The notes under the pieces: model-generated
Databases searched by the model: none
The model's input: only the letters and a program-made list of their open reading frames with translations
Told to the model about the DNA's origin: nothing
Position numbers and translations under genes: made by a program
In this document: piece after piece, positions 1 through 9,042 of the stretch
Layout of the letters: the number at the start of each line of letters is the position of its first letter
Numbering within the stretch: the stretch's first letter is position 1
Assembly: GCF_947487605.1 (NCBI RefSeq)
Contig: NZ_CANKXK010000006.1
Location: forward strand, 1 to 64,000
DNA from: an uncultured Algibacter sp.
GTDB taxonomy: Bacteria > Bacteroidota > Bacteroidia > Flavobacteriales > Flavobacteriaceae
Reading direction: 5' to 3'
DNA length: 64,000 nt

Positions 1-37
1 CATTGAAATCAAAACAAAAAACGACCAAAAATCAAAA

Positions 38-77
38 AACTCAGCTCGTTTTTGTAAAACTTTGCTGAGTTTTTTTA
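38..77 (+). terminator. Rho-independent terminator, probably bidirectional
   Basis: The stem AACTCAGC / GCTGAGTT encloses an 18-base loop and is followed by a run of T. A-rich sequence precedes it, so it could also stop minus-strand transcription. The gene it serves would lie left of the window. Confidence 0.6.
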
Positions 78-133
78 CTCTATTTTTATAAATCAACTTA
101 CTTCTGAAAGTGCCTAATTAAATTTTAATAAAA

Positions 134-171
134 AAACCTCAATAAGTAGTGTCATGTACTTAATGAGGTTT
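134..171 (-). terminator. Terminator of the T9SS-secreted protein gene
   Basis: The stem AAACCTCA-TAAGTA pairs with TACTTA-TGAGGTTT. On the minus strand it is followed by a run of T (the A7 tract at about 130-136) and lies just past the stop codon at 190. Confidence 0.75.
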
Positions 172-189
172 CTTTTCAAAGTAATGAGA

Positions 190-1359
190 TTATCTAATTA
201 TTAACTTCTGAACAATTTTGTTTTCATTATCATTAACAACTTTAACAATATATAAACCACTTAATAAATTAGATATATTTACTTGAATGCGTCTATTATG
301 AATCTCTTTTTTAGAAGATAACACTAGTTTTCCAGCTAAGTCATAAATTTTCAGACTAATATTTCCAGAATAATTATTGTCAAATTTAAAATTAACAATA
401 TTTGACGCAGGGTTCGGAAAAATAGCAAAACTATTTATTGAACTATCTTTAATACTTAAAGAAGGTAATTCAGTTGCACATATATTAAATGTCCCTTTTT
501 CTTCATTAACATTTGACCATACCCTTACATAAATTGTTTCCCCTTGAGTTCGCTCACTTAATTCTATATAAGAAAATAAATCAGTCCCATCATCATCACT
601 GCACTTAATAAAAGTCAGTCCATTAAGGCAATTTCCAGAATAAATAGCTATAACTGTATCCTCGATTGAACCATCATCAGTGCTTGTTTCAACTGAAAAT
701 CTTCCGGTAGAAGGAACAATAACACTAAACCAAACATCCGAACCTTCATAAGAACCAGAGCAGATTCCAAAGTCTGTGTTGTTAGTTGAGTCTGTTCCCT
801 CATTAGATCCTGTGCTTGACATGCAGGTTACAGATGTGGGTAAAGTAATCGCATTTTCACAGTCGTCATTTGGTGCATACTCTATTTTTTGAGCACATAT
901 ATTGAAACTGTTACCTGAATTTTCCAAGTCCCAAACTCTAATATAAATAATAGTATTTTCAGGTTCAATTATATTTATTCTAGAAAAGAAATTAACACCA
1001 TCAGCAAGATCATCGTTACACCCAAGAAGAGTTAAGCCTCCACAGTCATTTCCTTTATAAATAGCCATTTTCGTATCAACACTAGAAACATTTCTACTGG
1101 TTTTAACTCTTACTCCATCTGCATTAGGCATTGTTAGTGTATACCATAGATCAGCATTTCCATTACTACTACATACTCCATCTGTAAAACCAGAATCTGT
1201 AGCATTAGTAAGATCTACAAGTGTGGCATTACATACGCCTGGTTCTCCAATGGTTAAAACCTCGGGAGTTCCAGAACAAGAATTATTAGCAGGTTGCGCA
1301 AAACAGTTATAAGAGGCTAATAGAAAGGAAGATATAACAATAAAAGTAATTTTATTCAT
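190..1359 (-). CDS. Secreted protein with two repeats and a T9SS type A sorting domain
   Basis: This 389-aa protein starts with a signal peptide (about residues 1-21, ending CFAQ). Two tandem repeats of about 125 residues follow (roughly 27-153 and 160-290). Each has an Asn/Asp-Cys start, a D(L/V)W(Y/F) segment, an AIY-G core and ends FNICA. Cysteines occur at matching places, so each repeat is probably a disulfide-stabilised beta-sandwich. The last ~80 residues (FPNPASN, IYDLAGK, LSGLYIVKV, QKLIIR) are a typical T9SS type A sorting domain, so the protein should cross the outer membrane and be released or anchored at the surface. No catalytic motif is visible; an adhesin or binding role is inferred. 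It is transcribed alone and ends in a strong terminator. Confidence 0.85.
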   Translation of the reverse strand: MNKITFIVISSFLLASYNCFAQPANNSCSGTPEVLTIGEPGVCNATLVDLTNATDSGFTDGVCSSNGNADLWYTLTMPNADGVRVKTSRNVSSVDTKMAIYKGNDCGGLTLLGCNDDLADGVNFFSRINIIEPENTIIYIRVWDLENSGNSFNICAQKIEYAPNDDCENAITLPTSVTCMSSTGSNEGTDSTNNTDFGICSGSYEGSDVWFSVIVPSTGRFSVETSTDDGSIEDTVIAIYSGNCLNGLTFIKCSDDDGTDLFSYIELSERTQGETIYVRVWSNVNEEKGTFNICATELPSLSIKDSSINSFAIFPNPASNIVNFKFDNNYSGNISLKIYDLAGKLVLSSKKEIHNRRIQVNISNLLSGLYIVKVVNDNENKIVQKLIIR

Positions 1360-1488
1360 AAGTATATTTATTAAGTTAATAGCAACTTAAAATTATGAAA
1401 AAAAAAGGCAATTAGTTGTGTTTTCTAGCCTAAGCGTTAGAAATTATAGTTAAAAGCATCTTTTTGCTAATATAATATACAAAAACTA

Positions 1489-2340
1489 TCAAATACTTAC
1501 TAGAGTTTCATACCCAACAACTTTAGGAATAATATTCAAAGCAAACAACTCCTTCTGAACATTCATAATCGTTTCTTCATCAATCACATCTTGAGACCAT
1601 TCTGTTAAACTTAACCATTCTTGAACATCTTCAAGCTGTTGCTTATATCTATTAGCTATAGTTTTATCGATGCTAGGGATGTCTTTAAATTCTCTAGTTG
1701 TATTATTAATGATGCTTAGAATAAATTCTAAATCATTTTTATTTGATTTAATAAAGTCTTCTCGAACTGCGATTACAAAACAAGGCCAAGGCGAAGGACA
1801 ATTACTTATACGTCTAAAAATACCATTATCTACCAATGGTTTTGTAGTAAACTTTTCCCATAAAAAATAATCGGCATCACCATTAATTAAACCTTTTACA
1901 GCACCTTCTAAATTTTTAATAACTTCGAAATTAAGATCCTTTTCTAAATCCCAATTATTATTTTCTGCATTTATGTACGCCATTAAGTGAGAACCTGACC
2001 CATATCTACTTATGGCGGCTTTGGTTCCTTTAATATCTTCAATAGATTTATATTTGGAGTCGTGAGCAACATGAATCCCCCAAATTAGAGGCGTTTGCAC
2101 AAATGTCTGTACAATTTTACTCGGGTTTCCATTAATTATATCTTTGATGATACCTTCAGTTAGGATAACCGCTATATCAATATCTTTATTTCTGAGTGCC
2201 TTACACATATCGCCTGTACCACCTGGATAATCATGCCAGCGTAAATTAATGCCTTCATCTTTATATTCGCCATTCTTCAATGTTAAATACCAGGCTAAAT
2301 TAAAATGTTCTGGTACTCCACCAATATTAACTTTCTTCAT
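1489..2340 (-). CDS. ABC-type substrate-binding-like protein (NMT1/SsuA-like fold), no signal peptide
   Basis: This 283-aa protein resembles periplasmic substrate-binding proteins of the NMT1/THI5/SsuA type. It opens with a beta-strand and the NIGGVPEHFNLAWYL segment, then has a ligand-loop-like YPGGTGDMC at about residues 38-46 and a second-lobe SIEDIKGTKAAISRYGSGSH segment. It lacks a signal peptide or lipobox and no permease or ATPase is adjacent, so a cytoplasmic binding or enzymatic role is possible. It is the last gene of a tight minus-strand operon, 12 bp after the nucleoside phosphorylase gene, which hints at a ligand related to nucleosides or cofactors. That link is inference only. 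Confidence 0.75.
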   Translation of the reverse strand: MKKVNIGGVPEHFNLAWYLTLKNGEYKDEGINLRWHDYPGGTGDMCKALRNKDIDIAVILTEGIIKDIINGNPSKIVQTFVQTPLIWGIHVAHDSKYKSIEDIKGTKAAISRYGSGSHLMAYINAENNNWDLEKDLNFEVIKNLEGAVKGLINGDADYFLWEKFTTKPLVDNGIFRRISNCPSPWPCFVIAVREDFIKSNKNDLEFILSIINNTTREFKDIPSIDKTIANRYKQQLEDVQEWLSLTEWSQDVIDEETIMNVQKELFALNIIPKVVGYETLVSI

Positions 2341-2352
2341 TAGTCAGTCTAT

Positions 2353-3222
2353 TTATTCTATAATTTTGTTTAGTGTGTACTCAATTAAATTTGCTACAAC
2401 TTTCGAAGGATTCTTACTAAACGTCCCATTTGCTCTATTTGCTATTATGGCATTTAAAGAGACAGCATGATGCCCTAATAGTTTGGATAGACCATAAATA
2501 GCTGATGTTTCCATCTCCATATTAGTGATTTTATATCCCTTAAAGTTGAAAGAATCAATTTTATCATTAAGACTAGAATCCTGCAACGCTAACCGCAAAA
2601 CTCTTCCTTGAGGCCCATAAAACCCACATAAGGTAGCTGTTATTCCTTTAAAAGTAATCCCGCTATATAACTTTTCCTCAAGCGCAGTGCTATTTTCAAT
2701 TATTAGAGGCGTTGCTTTATCAAAACTCCAATTTGTATACTCTATAAAAGCTTTTTCTATTTCAGGATTGCAAATAGTATCTAGTTGATAGGAGTGGAGC
2801 ATACCATTTAAATCAAGTCCATGTGTGCTCAACAAAAAAGAATCTATTGGAACTGATTCTTGAAGAGAACCAGATGTGCCAATTCTAATAATATTAAGGT
2901 TTGTGAGGTTTTTTTTAGGCTGCCGCGTATTTAAATCAATGTTAACAAGAGCGTCTAATTCATTAATAACAATATCGATATTGTCTGGGCCTATCCCTGT
3001 AGAAATAACAGAAATCCGTTTGCCTTTAAAAGTACCTGTATGCGTTTTAAACTCGCGTTTTTGGGTTTTAAATTCTATACAATCAAAATGCTTACTTACT
3101 TTATCAACTCTATCTTGATCTCCAACCAATATAACAGTTTCAGCAATGTTTTCTGGTTTAAGGTTTAAATGATAAATGCTACCATCTGGATTTAAGATAA
3201 GCTCCGATTCTTTAATGCACAT
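2353..3222 (-). CDS. Nucleoside phosphorylase (uridine/purine phosphorylase family)
   Basis: This 289-aa protein belongs to the PNP/UDP phosphorylase superfamily, which splits nucleosides with phosphate into base and ribose-1-phosphate. It shows the N-terminal VGDQDRVDKV phosphate-site region, the STGIGPDN motif, IRIGTSGSLQ, and the ribose-binding signature NMEMETSAIYG near residue 235. Its start overlaps the end of the DUF1835 gene by 11 bp, so translation is probably coupled. Uridine phosphorylase activity is the likely assignment for flavobacterial members. The substrate cannot be fixed from sequence alone. Confidence 0.88.
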   Translation of the reverse strand: MCIKESELILNPDGSIYHLNLKPENIAETVILVGDQDRVDKVSKHFDCIEFKTQKREFKTHTGTFKGKRISVISTGIGPDNIDIVINELDALVNIDLNTRQPKKNLTNLNIIRIGTSGSLQESVPIDSFLLSTHGLDLNGMLHSYQLDTICNPEIEKAFIEYTNWSFDKATPLIIENSTALEEKLYSGITFKGITATLCGFYGPQGRVLRLALQDSSLNDKIDSFNFKGYKITNMEMETSAIYGLSKLLGHHAVSLNAIIANRANGTFSKNPSKVVANLIEYTLNKIIE

Positions 3223-4153
3223 TTATTACAGTTTTTACAAGCTTATTTAACTTCTTGTTAAATTGAAAATCGAATTTATTGACACCGCCAAAAATCATAT
3301 TATTATCAATTTCTGTAGAAAAGTTGTGCTGTCCAAGTAGCGCTTCATGGCCAGACCTATTAAGAGTTAATAAGTCTTCTTCTTGAGAAATAAAAATGCT
3401 TAATTTTTTAATAAGTCGTTCTAATTGCATATCACCATAACCATAATAACCTTGGTAGTTAAGTGCATAGCCCAATAAATGGTGTTTTGATTTTATGGTA
3501 TTATCTCTTACAATTTTTAAGATGTTTCTTTCTAAAACATTCAAGCCATCAATAGAATCTGGAAAACGTTCAAGATGGGCTTTTAAACAATTACTTAAGT
3601 ATTTAAACGATGATTGTTTAACAATAAAGGGTTTTAGCAAATTGTGATCTTTACCGCAATAAATACCCCAAACTGTAGTCGCTATATCTAAATCCTCGGA
3701 TGTTAATTTTACCTTATCTTGATAATGATTTAATAATTGCTCAGAACTTAATTCTGATAATCCTTTTAAGGTTTTACTACCAGGAATTCTACCACTACAA
3801 ACCAAATATATGGGGAGATTAATTTTTTTCTGTAGCAGCATATTAATTACAGCTAACATATTAATATGGCAAAACAAATCGTATTCAAACCACAATACTA
3901 TTTCTGAATAGCGTTCAGGATGACTGAGTTGCTCCAAGGCAACTTTTACTTTATCTAAATCTAATTCAACATTGTATAAGTCATTTAAAAAAGTGCTTCT
4001 TAGAGCAATAAATTCGTCTGTATGAACTATTTCTTGTGTGGGTCCTTCACAAAGCATTTCTTGCCAAGTTATCTTTTCTCCAACAACTTCTAGTTCTATG
4101 AGGTATTTAGTAAGAATGCCTCCGTTTGTAATATGCAATGGTAGTTTATTCAT
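3212..4153 (-). CDS. DUF1835 domain-containing protein
   Basis: This 313-aa soluble protein starts LHITNGGILTKYL and contains WQEMLCEGP and the acidic IVLWFEYDLFCHINML segment, features of the DUF1835 family. The biochemical role of the family is not known to me. It sits between SUI1 (3 bp upstream) and the nucleoside phosphorylase (11-bp overlap), so it is part of one polycistronic unit. No membrane segments or signal peptide are seen. Confidence 0.82.
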   Translation of the reverse strand: MNKLPLHITNGGILTKYLIELEVVGEKITWQEMLCEGPTQEIVHTDEFIALRSTFLNDLYNVELDLDKVKVALEQLSHPERYSEIVLWFEYDLFCHINMLAVINMLLQKKINLPIYLVCSGRIPGSKTLKGLSELSSEQLLNHYQDKVKLTSEDLDIATTVWGIYCGKDHNLLKPFIVKQSSFKYLSNCLKAHLERFPDSIDGLNVLERNILKIVRDNTIKSKHHLLGYALNYQGYYGYGDMQLERLIKKLSIFISQEEDLLTLNRSGHEALLGQHNFSTEIDNNMIFGGVNKFDFQFNKKLNKLVKTVINVH

Positions 4154-4156
4154 AAT

Positions 4157-4486
4157 TTAACCTCCCACACGTTTTACGTTAAAACCTTTATTCTTTAAAA
4201 TACTCATAATTTTATCTCTGTAATCTCCTTGAATAATAATTTTATCATCTTTAAAACTTCCACCAACGCTAAGAGTCGTTTTTAATTCTTTGGCTAGTTT
4301 TTTGAAATCTTCGTTTGCACCCGTATAACCTTCCAAAATGGTAATTGGTTTTCCTTTTCGCTTTTCATATTTGCAAATAATGGGATCATCTTGCATCCAT
4401 AGTTTAGAAATGTTATTTTCTTTAGTACTAGTAGCTTCTTGTTTGTGATCTGGAAATAAATTCTTTAGTTGGTCTTGTAAATCCAT
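4157..4486 (-). CDS. SUI1/YciH-type translation initiation factor
   Basis: This 109-aa protein has a variable N-terminal ~35 residues and then a complete SUI1 (eIF1-like) domain: KRKGKPITILEGYTG, the LAKELKTTLSVGGS core and a C-terminal IIIQGDYRDKIMSILK. Bacterial YciH homologues are implicated in translation-initiation fidelity under stress. It lies 6 bp after the oxygenase gene and 3 bp before DUF1835, within a five-gene minus-strand operon. Confidence 0.88.
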   Translation of the reverse strand: MDLQDQLKNLFPDHKQEATSTKENNISKLWMQDDPIICKYEKRKGKPITILEGYTGANEDFKKLAKELKTTLSVGGSFKDDKIIIQGDYRDKIMSILKNKGFNVKRVGG

Positions 4487-4492
4487 ATATAA

Positions 4493-5443
4493 CTATTTTT
4501 TTATAAGACCAAGCTCAACTAATCGTTGATTTAAAAATTCACCTGCTGTAATATCATCAAATGCTTTTGGATTGTTTTCATCAATACAACCTTTTAAAAC
4601 ATCGAGTTTCATATCGCTAATGGGGTGCATAAAAAATGGAATAGAATACCGCGATGTTCCCCAAAGTTCTTTTGGCGGATTTATAACACGGTGTATTGTA
4701 GATTTTAATTTGTTATTTGTATGTCGTGAGAGCATATCGCCAACATTAATCATAAGTTCATCATCTTCGGCAATGGCGTCTATCCATTCCCCTTTATGGT
4801 TTTGAACCTGTAGACCACGCCCTTGAGCTCCCATTAATAATGTTATTAAATTTATATCACCATGAGCAGCAGCTCTAACAGCATTGTTTGGTTCTTGGGT
4901 AATTGGCGGATAATGTATTGGTCTTAATATTGAATTCCCATTGTAAATGTAATTGTCAAAATAAGTTTCTTCTAATTCTAAAAACAAAGCCAAAGCACGT
5001 AAAACATACTTCGCAGTTTTTTCGAGCATTCTATAAGTTTGTTTGCCTATCTTGTTAAACTCTGGAAGTTCTTCGACAATAACATTCTCTGGATATTCAG
5101 CCTTTAGCTTTTCATTATTTTCAACATATTGTCCAAAATGCCAAAATTCTTTTAAATCACCTTCTTTCTTCCCTTTAGCACTTTCTTTTCCAAAGGACAC
5201 ATAACCACGTTGGCCACCAATTCCAGGAATTTCATATTTCTGTTTCGTTTCGGTAGGCAAGCTAAAAAAATTTTTAACCTCAATATATAAATTATCTACT
5301 AATGCATCATCAAGAAAGTGCCCTTTTAAGGCAACAAAACCAATTTCTACATAAGCTTTTCCAATGTTGTCGACAAATTTCTGCTTTCTTTCTGGATCTC
5401 CAGAAACAAAATCGCTTAAATCTACACTTGGCACAATATTCAT
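4493..5443 (-). CDS. 2-oxoglutarate/Fe(II)-dependent oxygenase, isopenicillin N synthase family
   Basis: This 316-aa protein has the N-terminal DIOX_N region (PSVDLSDFVSGD, YVEIGFVALKGH) and a C-terminal 2OG-Fe(II) oxygenase domain. The metal triad is visible: H194-x-D196 (AAHGDINL) and H251 (STIHRVINP). R265 and S267 in RYSIPFF are the expected 2-oxoglutarate contacts. The length is normal for the family. It is the first gene of the operon, downstream of a -7-like box at 5471-5478. The substrate is unknown. The name comes from homology and does not imply antibiotic synthesis. Confidence 0.88.
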   Translation of the reverse strand: MNIVPSVDLSDFVSGDPERKQKFVDNIGKAYVEIGFVALKGHFLDDALVDNLYIEVKNFFSLPTETKQKYEIPGIGGQRGYVSFGKESAKGKKEGDLKEFWHFGQYVENNEKLKAEYPENVIVEELPEFNKIGKQTYRMLEKTAKYVLRALALFLELEETYFDNYIYNGNSILRPIHYPPITQEPNNAVRAAAHGDINLITLLMGAQGRGLQVQNHKGEWIDAIAEDDELMINVGDMLSRHTNNKLKSTIHRVINPPKELWGTSRYSIPFFMHPISDMKLDVLKGCIDENNPKAFDDITAGEFLNQRLVELGLIKK

Positions 5444-5470
5444 GAAACTATAATTTTATGTGATGGTCTA

Positions 5471-5478
5471 CAAATGTA
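5471..5478 (-). promoter_or_regulatory. -7 promoter box for the oxygenase operon
   Basis: Read on the minus strand this is TACATTTG, matching the Bacteroidota -7 consensus TAnnTTTG, 28 bp upstream of the start codon at 5443. A good -33 box is not obvious. Confidence 0.45.
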
Positions 5479-5546
5479 CAAAAACATTGCAAAGTTCTAT
5501 ATATTGAGTTATGTGTAATTTTTCTATTAAAAGTTACTTTTTATAG

Positions 5547-5554
5547 TATATTTG
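5547..5554 (+). promoter_or_regulatory. -7 promoter box for the E1 dehydrogenase gene
   Basis: TATATTTG matches TAnnTTTG and lies about 50 bp before the ATG at 5603. It overlaps an upstream in-frame TTG at 5552, which is therefore unlikely to be the start codon. Confidence 0.55.
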
Positions 5555-5602
5555 GTAAAGAAATGGAGTTATTTTTATGAAAATTACAACAGCTTCAAAG
5601 AC

Positions 5603-7579
5603 ATGACATTCGACATTAAAGGCCTAGACAAGAATATATTACTTGCATTATACAGCAACATGCTGAAGCCAAGATTGATAGAAGAGAAAATGCTTGTTTT
5701 ATTACGGCAAGGAAAGATTAGCAAGTGGTTTTCTGGTATTGGTCAAGAAGCAATAGCTGTTGGTGTTACTATGGCATTAGATAGTGAAGAATATATTTTA
5801 CCAATGCACAGAAACCTTGGAGTTTTTACTACTAGAAAAATTCCTTTATATAGACTATTTGCGCAATGGCAAGGTAAAGCTTCTGGTTTTACTAAAGGAA
5901 GAGATAGGTCTTTTCATTTTGGAACCCAGCAGTACAAAATTGTTGGAATGATATCACATTTAGGGCCTCAATTAGGGGTGGCAGATGGAATTGCCCTTGC
6001 CTCAAAACTAAAAAGCAAAAAGCAAGTCACTGCTGTTTTTACAGGCGAAGGTGGTACTAGTGAAGGTGACTTCCACGAGGCTTTAAATATTGCATCTGTG
6101 TGGCAATTGCCTGTTTTATTTTGTGTAGAGAATAATGGTTACGGACTGTCAACCCCAACCAAAGAACAATATAATTGTATGGACATTGCAGATAGAGGCC
6201 TTGGATATGGCATGGAATCTCATATTATTGATGGTAATAATGTTATTGAAATTTTCACCAAAATAAGCGCTATAGCAGATAGTATTCGAGAAAACCCAAG
6301 ACCTGTACTTATAGAATTTAAAACTTTTAGAATGCGCGGTCATGAAGAGGCAAGTGGTACTAAATATGTACCTCAAGAACTTATGGATTATTGGGCTACT
6401 AAAGATCCTGTTATTAATTTCGAAGCGTTTTTAAGAGATCAAAATATTTTAAAAGAAGATGAAAATGTTAAAATTAAATCTTCAATTACAAAAGAAATTA
6501 ATGAGCATTTAGAAGTTGCTTTTTTAGAAGAGCAAATCATTCCAGATACGAATGTTGAATTAAGCGATGTCTATAAGAAATTTGAATATGAAGATATCAA
6601 TCATAATTCGAAATTAAAAGAAAGTCGGTTTATAGATGCCATATCTGAAGGTTTAAAGCAAAGTATGGAGCGATATAATGATCTAGTAATTATGGGTCAG
6701 GATGTTGCAGAATATGGCGGAGCATTTAAAATTACTGATGGTTTTGTTGATTTATTTGGGAAAGATCGCGTTAGGAATACGCCAATTTGTGAATCTGCAA
6801 TAGTTGAAACCGCCATGGGACTGTCTATAGCAGGTATTAAGAGTGTTGTTGAAATGCAGTTTGCAGATTTTGTTACATCTGGTTTTAATCCAGTTGTTAA
6901 TTATTTAGCAAAGTCTCATTATCGATGGAATCAAAATGCCGACGTTGTAATAAGAATGCCATGTGGTGGCGGTGTTGCAGCAGGCCCATTTCATTCTCAA
7001 ACAAATGAAGCATGGTTTACCAAAACACCTGGATTAAAAGTAGTATATCCTGCTTTTCCTTTTGATGCCAAAGGATTATTAACAACAGCAATTAATGATC
7101 CGAATCCTGTGATGTTTTTCGAACATAAAGCCCTATATAGAAGCATTCGTCAAGATGTTCCTAGTGATTATTACACCTTACCATTTGGCAAAGCTTCAAT
7201 GCTAAAAGAAGGTGATAAAATTAGCATTATTAGTTATGGAGTAGGGGTACATTGGGCATTAGAAATATTAGATAAAAATCCAGATATTTCAGCAGATTTA
7301 ATAGATTTAAGAACGCTTCAGCCTTTAGACACAAATACTATTTATAACTCTGTTAATAAAACAGGAAAAGCAATTATTTTGCAAGAAGATTCACTGTTTG
7401 GTGGTATTGCAAGCGATATTTCAGCTTTAATTATGGAACATTGCTTTGAATATTTAGATGCACCTGTTAAGCGTATTGCGAGTATGGAAACTCCCATTCC
7501 TTTTGCTAGCCAATTGGAACAACAGTATCTTCCAAAAGCAAGATTTGAAGAAGCATTAAAAGAACTCTTAGAGTATTAG
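5603..7579 (+). CDS. 2-oxoacid dehydrogenase E1, fused alpha-beta subunits (branched-chain type)
   Basis: This 658-aa fusion carries the thiamine-diphosphate E1 alpha subunit (about 1-300) and the beta subunit (about 340-658) on one chain, a common Bacteroidota arrangement for 2-oxoisovalerate dehydrogenase. The alpha half has the TPP motif GEGGTSEGDFHEALN, ending in VLFCVENNGYG. The beta half has MGQDVAEYGGAFKITDGF, ESAIVETAMGLSIAG and the EMQFADF segment. The enzyme should decarboxylate branched-chain 2-oxoacids and pass the acyl group to a lipoyl E2, which is not in this window. I chose ATG 5603 over the in-frame TTG at 5552 because that codon falls inside the -7 box. Confidence 0.9.
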   Translation: MTFDIKGLDKNILLALYSNMLKPRLIEEKMLVLLRQGKISKWFSGIGQEAIAVGVTMALDSEEYILPMHRNLGVFTTRKIPLYRLFAQWQGKASGFTKGRDRSFHFGTQQYKIVGMISHLGPQLGVADGIALASKLKSKKQVTAVFTGEGGTSEGDFHEALNIASVWQLPVLFCVENNGYGLSTPTKEQYNCMDIADRGLGYGMESHIIDGNNVIEIFTKISAIADSIRENPRPVLIEFKTFRMRGHEEASGTKYVPQELMDYWATKDPVINFEAFLRDQNILKEDENVKIKSSITKEINEHLEVAFLEEQIIPDTNVELSDVYKKFEYEDINHNSKLKESRFIDAISEGLKQSMERYNDLVIMGQDVAEYGGAFKITDGFVDLFGKDRVRNTPICESAIVETAMGLSIAGIKSVVEMQFADFVTSGFNPVVNYLAKSHYRWNQNADVVIRMPCGGGVAAGPFHSQTNEAWFTKTPGLKVVYPAFPFDAKGLLTTAINDPNPVMFFEHKALYRSIRQDVPSDYYTLPFGKASMLKEGDKISIISYGVGVHWALEILDKNPDISADLIDLRTLQPLDTNTIYNSVNKTGKAIILQEDSLFGGIASDISALIMEHCFEYLDAPVKRIASMETPIPFASQLEQQYLPKARFEEALKELLEY

Positions 7580-7596
7580 ATTTAATAAATAGACAT

Positions 7597-8007
7597 GTGA
7601 ATATAAGATTCGTAGTAATTTTGATACTCGTTTTTTCTTTGAGTTGCAAAGAAGATAGTAATCAAAAATATGAATGGAAAACTTTAGAAGTAACTGCGAC
7701 AGCATACAACTCACTTGCATACCAAACAGATTTAGATCCGCACATTACTGCTTTTGGCGATAGCTTAAAACCAGGTTTACGCTTTATTGCCGTATCAAGA
7801 GATTTACTAGCAATAGGGCTTAAACACAACACGCCTGTAACCATTGAAGGTCTAGAGCATTTATATTTGGTTAAGGATAAGATGCATTCTCGTTGGAGAA
7901 ACAAAATTGATATTTACATGGGACTTAACGTAAAAGCTGCAAAATCTTGGGGACGTAAAAAAGTAACTATAAAATATCAAGTTCCTGTCTATTCAGATAA
8001 CGAATAA
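7597..8007 (+). CDS. 3D (Asp-box) domain lipoprotein
   Basis: This 136-aa protein starts with GTG. An ATG two bases earlier runs straight into a stop. A short lipoprotein signal ends at the lipobox SLSC (Cys about 17). The rest is a 3D domain: VTATAYNS, ITAFGDSLKPG, FIAVSRDL, TPVTIEGLEHLYLVKD and KIDIYMG. The three spaced Asp residues are those seen in MltA/YocH-like cell-wall enzymes and related double-psi-barrel proteins. A peptidoglycan-related role at the inner face of the outer membrane is inferred. It follows the E1 gene by 17 bp and converges on exbD. Confidence 0.8.
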   Translation: MNIRFVVILILVFSLSCKEDSNQKYEWKTLEVTATAYNSLAYQTDLDPHITAFGDSLKPGLRFIAVSRDLLAIGLKHNTPVTIEGLEHLYLVKDKMHSRWRNKIDIYMGLNVKAAKSWGRKKVTIKYQVPVYSDNE

Positions 8008-8009
8008 TA

Positions 8010-8567
8010 TTATTTTGTCTCAGCTTCAGATAAAATAAAAGGGTAGGCGTCCTTTAATATTTGCATTTCTTCTTTCGATAAGTCCGTAATTGATTTTTTA
8101 AAGATACTTTTACTATAACGAGTTCTAAGTTCATAATAAGCCTTTGTTAGCTCATCTTGAACTTTTATAAATTGATTATAACTCGTTTGCTTATCATTTT
8201 GCAAAGAAATAACAGCTTCCTTGGGGTTGTCTGATGCTATCTTTAAATTTTGACCTTGACAATAATTACAACTACCATCGCCATTATTATCCAGAAAATC
8301 TTTGGTTATATTTTTTAATTTATCAACTGTAGTAACATTACCATTAACCATAATTTCATCATTGTTATTAATTACGATTCTTAAAATATTACGTTCATTA
8401 ATATTAGTTTCGCATATTTGCCCAGGAGGACATAATTTTGATAGCCTTCGGTTAATACCTTTATCTTTGGGTATTACAGCTGTTACAAGAAAGAAAATAA
8501 GTAATAAGAAAGCGATGTCTGCCATAGATCCAGCATTCACCTCGGGAATAAAGTTAGAACGTCTCAC
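8010..8567 (-). CDS. ExbD/TolR family biopolymer transport protein
   Basis: This 185-aa protein has one N-terminal membrane segment (about residues 14-34, ADIAFLLLIFFLVTAVIP). It follows the usual ExbD start, a short basic cytoplasmic tail and NAGSMADIAF with the proton-path Asp. The periplasmic part has two close cysteines (CPPGQIC) and a further CNYC, a Bacteroidota-type insertion. ExbD works with ExbB and TonB to energise outer-membrane transport. No exbB lies upstream in the 780-bp gap, so the partner must be encoded elsewhere. It converges tail-to-tail with the 3D lipoprotein gene (2 bp apart). Confidence 0.88.
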   Translation of the reverse strand: MRRSNFIPEVNAGSMADIAFLLLIFFLVTAVIPKDKGINRRLSKLCPPGQICETNINERNILRIVINNNDEIMVNGNVTTVDKLKNITKDFLDNNGDGSCNYCQGQNLKIASDNPKEAVISLQNDKQTSYNQFIKVQDELTKAYYELRTRYSKSIFKKSITDLSKEEMQILKDAYPFILSEAETK

Positions 8568-8649
8568 GATTTTATAAATTATTGTTAATGCAATCTTTAA
8601 GTCACAAAAACAATACCACAGAAGCGTTACTAATTATTTCAATAAATGT

Positions 8650-8781
8650 TTAGTGTGCATAGCGCTTAGTGCCTCTCCAAATAGCTTCATTGGTAGATAA
8701 ACTTAGAATACGTTTGCTAGGAAATAAATTTTCCTGTGTAATACTATTTAGTCGCTTAGATATTTTGATTACTGTTCTCAT
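8650..8781 (-). CDS. Possible 43-aa small protein, weakly supported
   Basis: An open frame starting MRTVIKISKRLNSITQ and ending WRGTKRYAH lies in the 780-bp gap upstream of exbD. It is basic, with no signal or membrane segment. A second, shorter frame 175 bp away (8956-9042) starts with the same MRT and also ends W-x-x-TKR, which suggests a duplicated small gene or repeat. No family is recognised. Confidence 0.25.
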   Translation of the reverse strand: MRTVIKISKRLNSITQENLFPSKRILSLSTNEAIWRGTKRYAH

Positions 8782-8849
8782 TTTGATTGATTGTTTGGTT
8801 GATGATTTTTTTATTTAGAGGCTGTCTAAAAAGTCTTTATAATTTTATT

Positions 8850-8923
8850 TGTCAGGTTGAGCCTGTCGAAACCGATATTGATTATTAATAAGTTAAAAAT
8901 ATTTCGACAAGCTCAATATAACA
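8850..8923. repeat. Inverted repeat, dispersed flavobacterial type
   Basis: The arms TGTCAGGTTGAGCCTGTCGA and its imperfect complement (TTTCGACAAGCTCAATATAA) are separated by about 30 bp. Sequences of the type GTTGAGC-TGTCGAAA occur as dispersed palindromes in flavobacterial genomes. It has no T-tract. The rest of the 8568-9348 gap holds no clear gene. Confidence 0.55.
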
Positions 8924-8955
8924 TCGAACTTACTTTTCAGATATAAAAGGCTGTA

Positions 8956-9042
8956 TTATCTAAAACGTCTTTTAGTATTCCATGTGTGACTCTTAGTTTT
9001 TGTTAAAGTGTTTGTTAATTGATTTGTGTTTAATGTTCTCAT
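8956..9042 (-). CDS. Possible 28-aa small protein, weakly supported
   Basis: The short frame MRTLNTNQLTN...WNTKRRFR resembles the start and end of the 43-aa frame at 8650-8781 (MRT start, W-x-x-TKR end). Codon evidence is too short to judge, and it may be chance or a decayed duplicate. Confidence 0.2.
   Translation of the reverse strand: MRTLNTNQLTNTLTKTKSHTWNTKRRFR

Noticed and set aside
5552-5602. Upstream TTG start for the E1 dehydrogenase
   Set aside because: The TTG is part of the -7 box TATATTTG, and the added residues do not match the family N-terminus.
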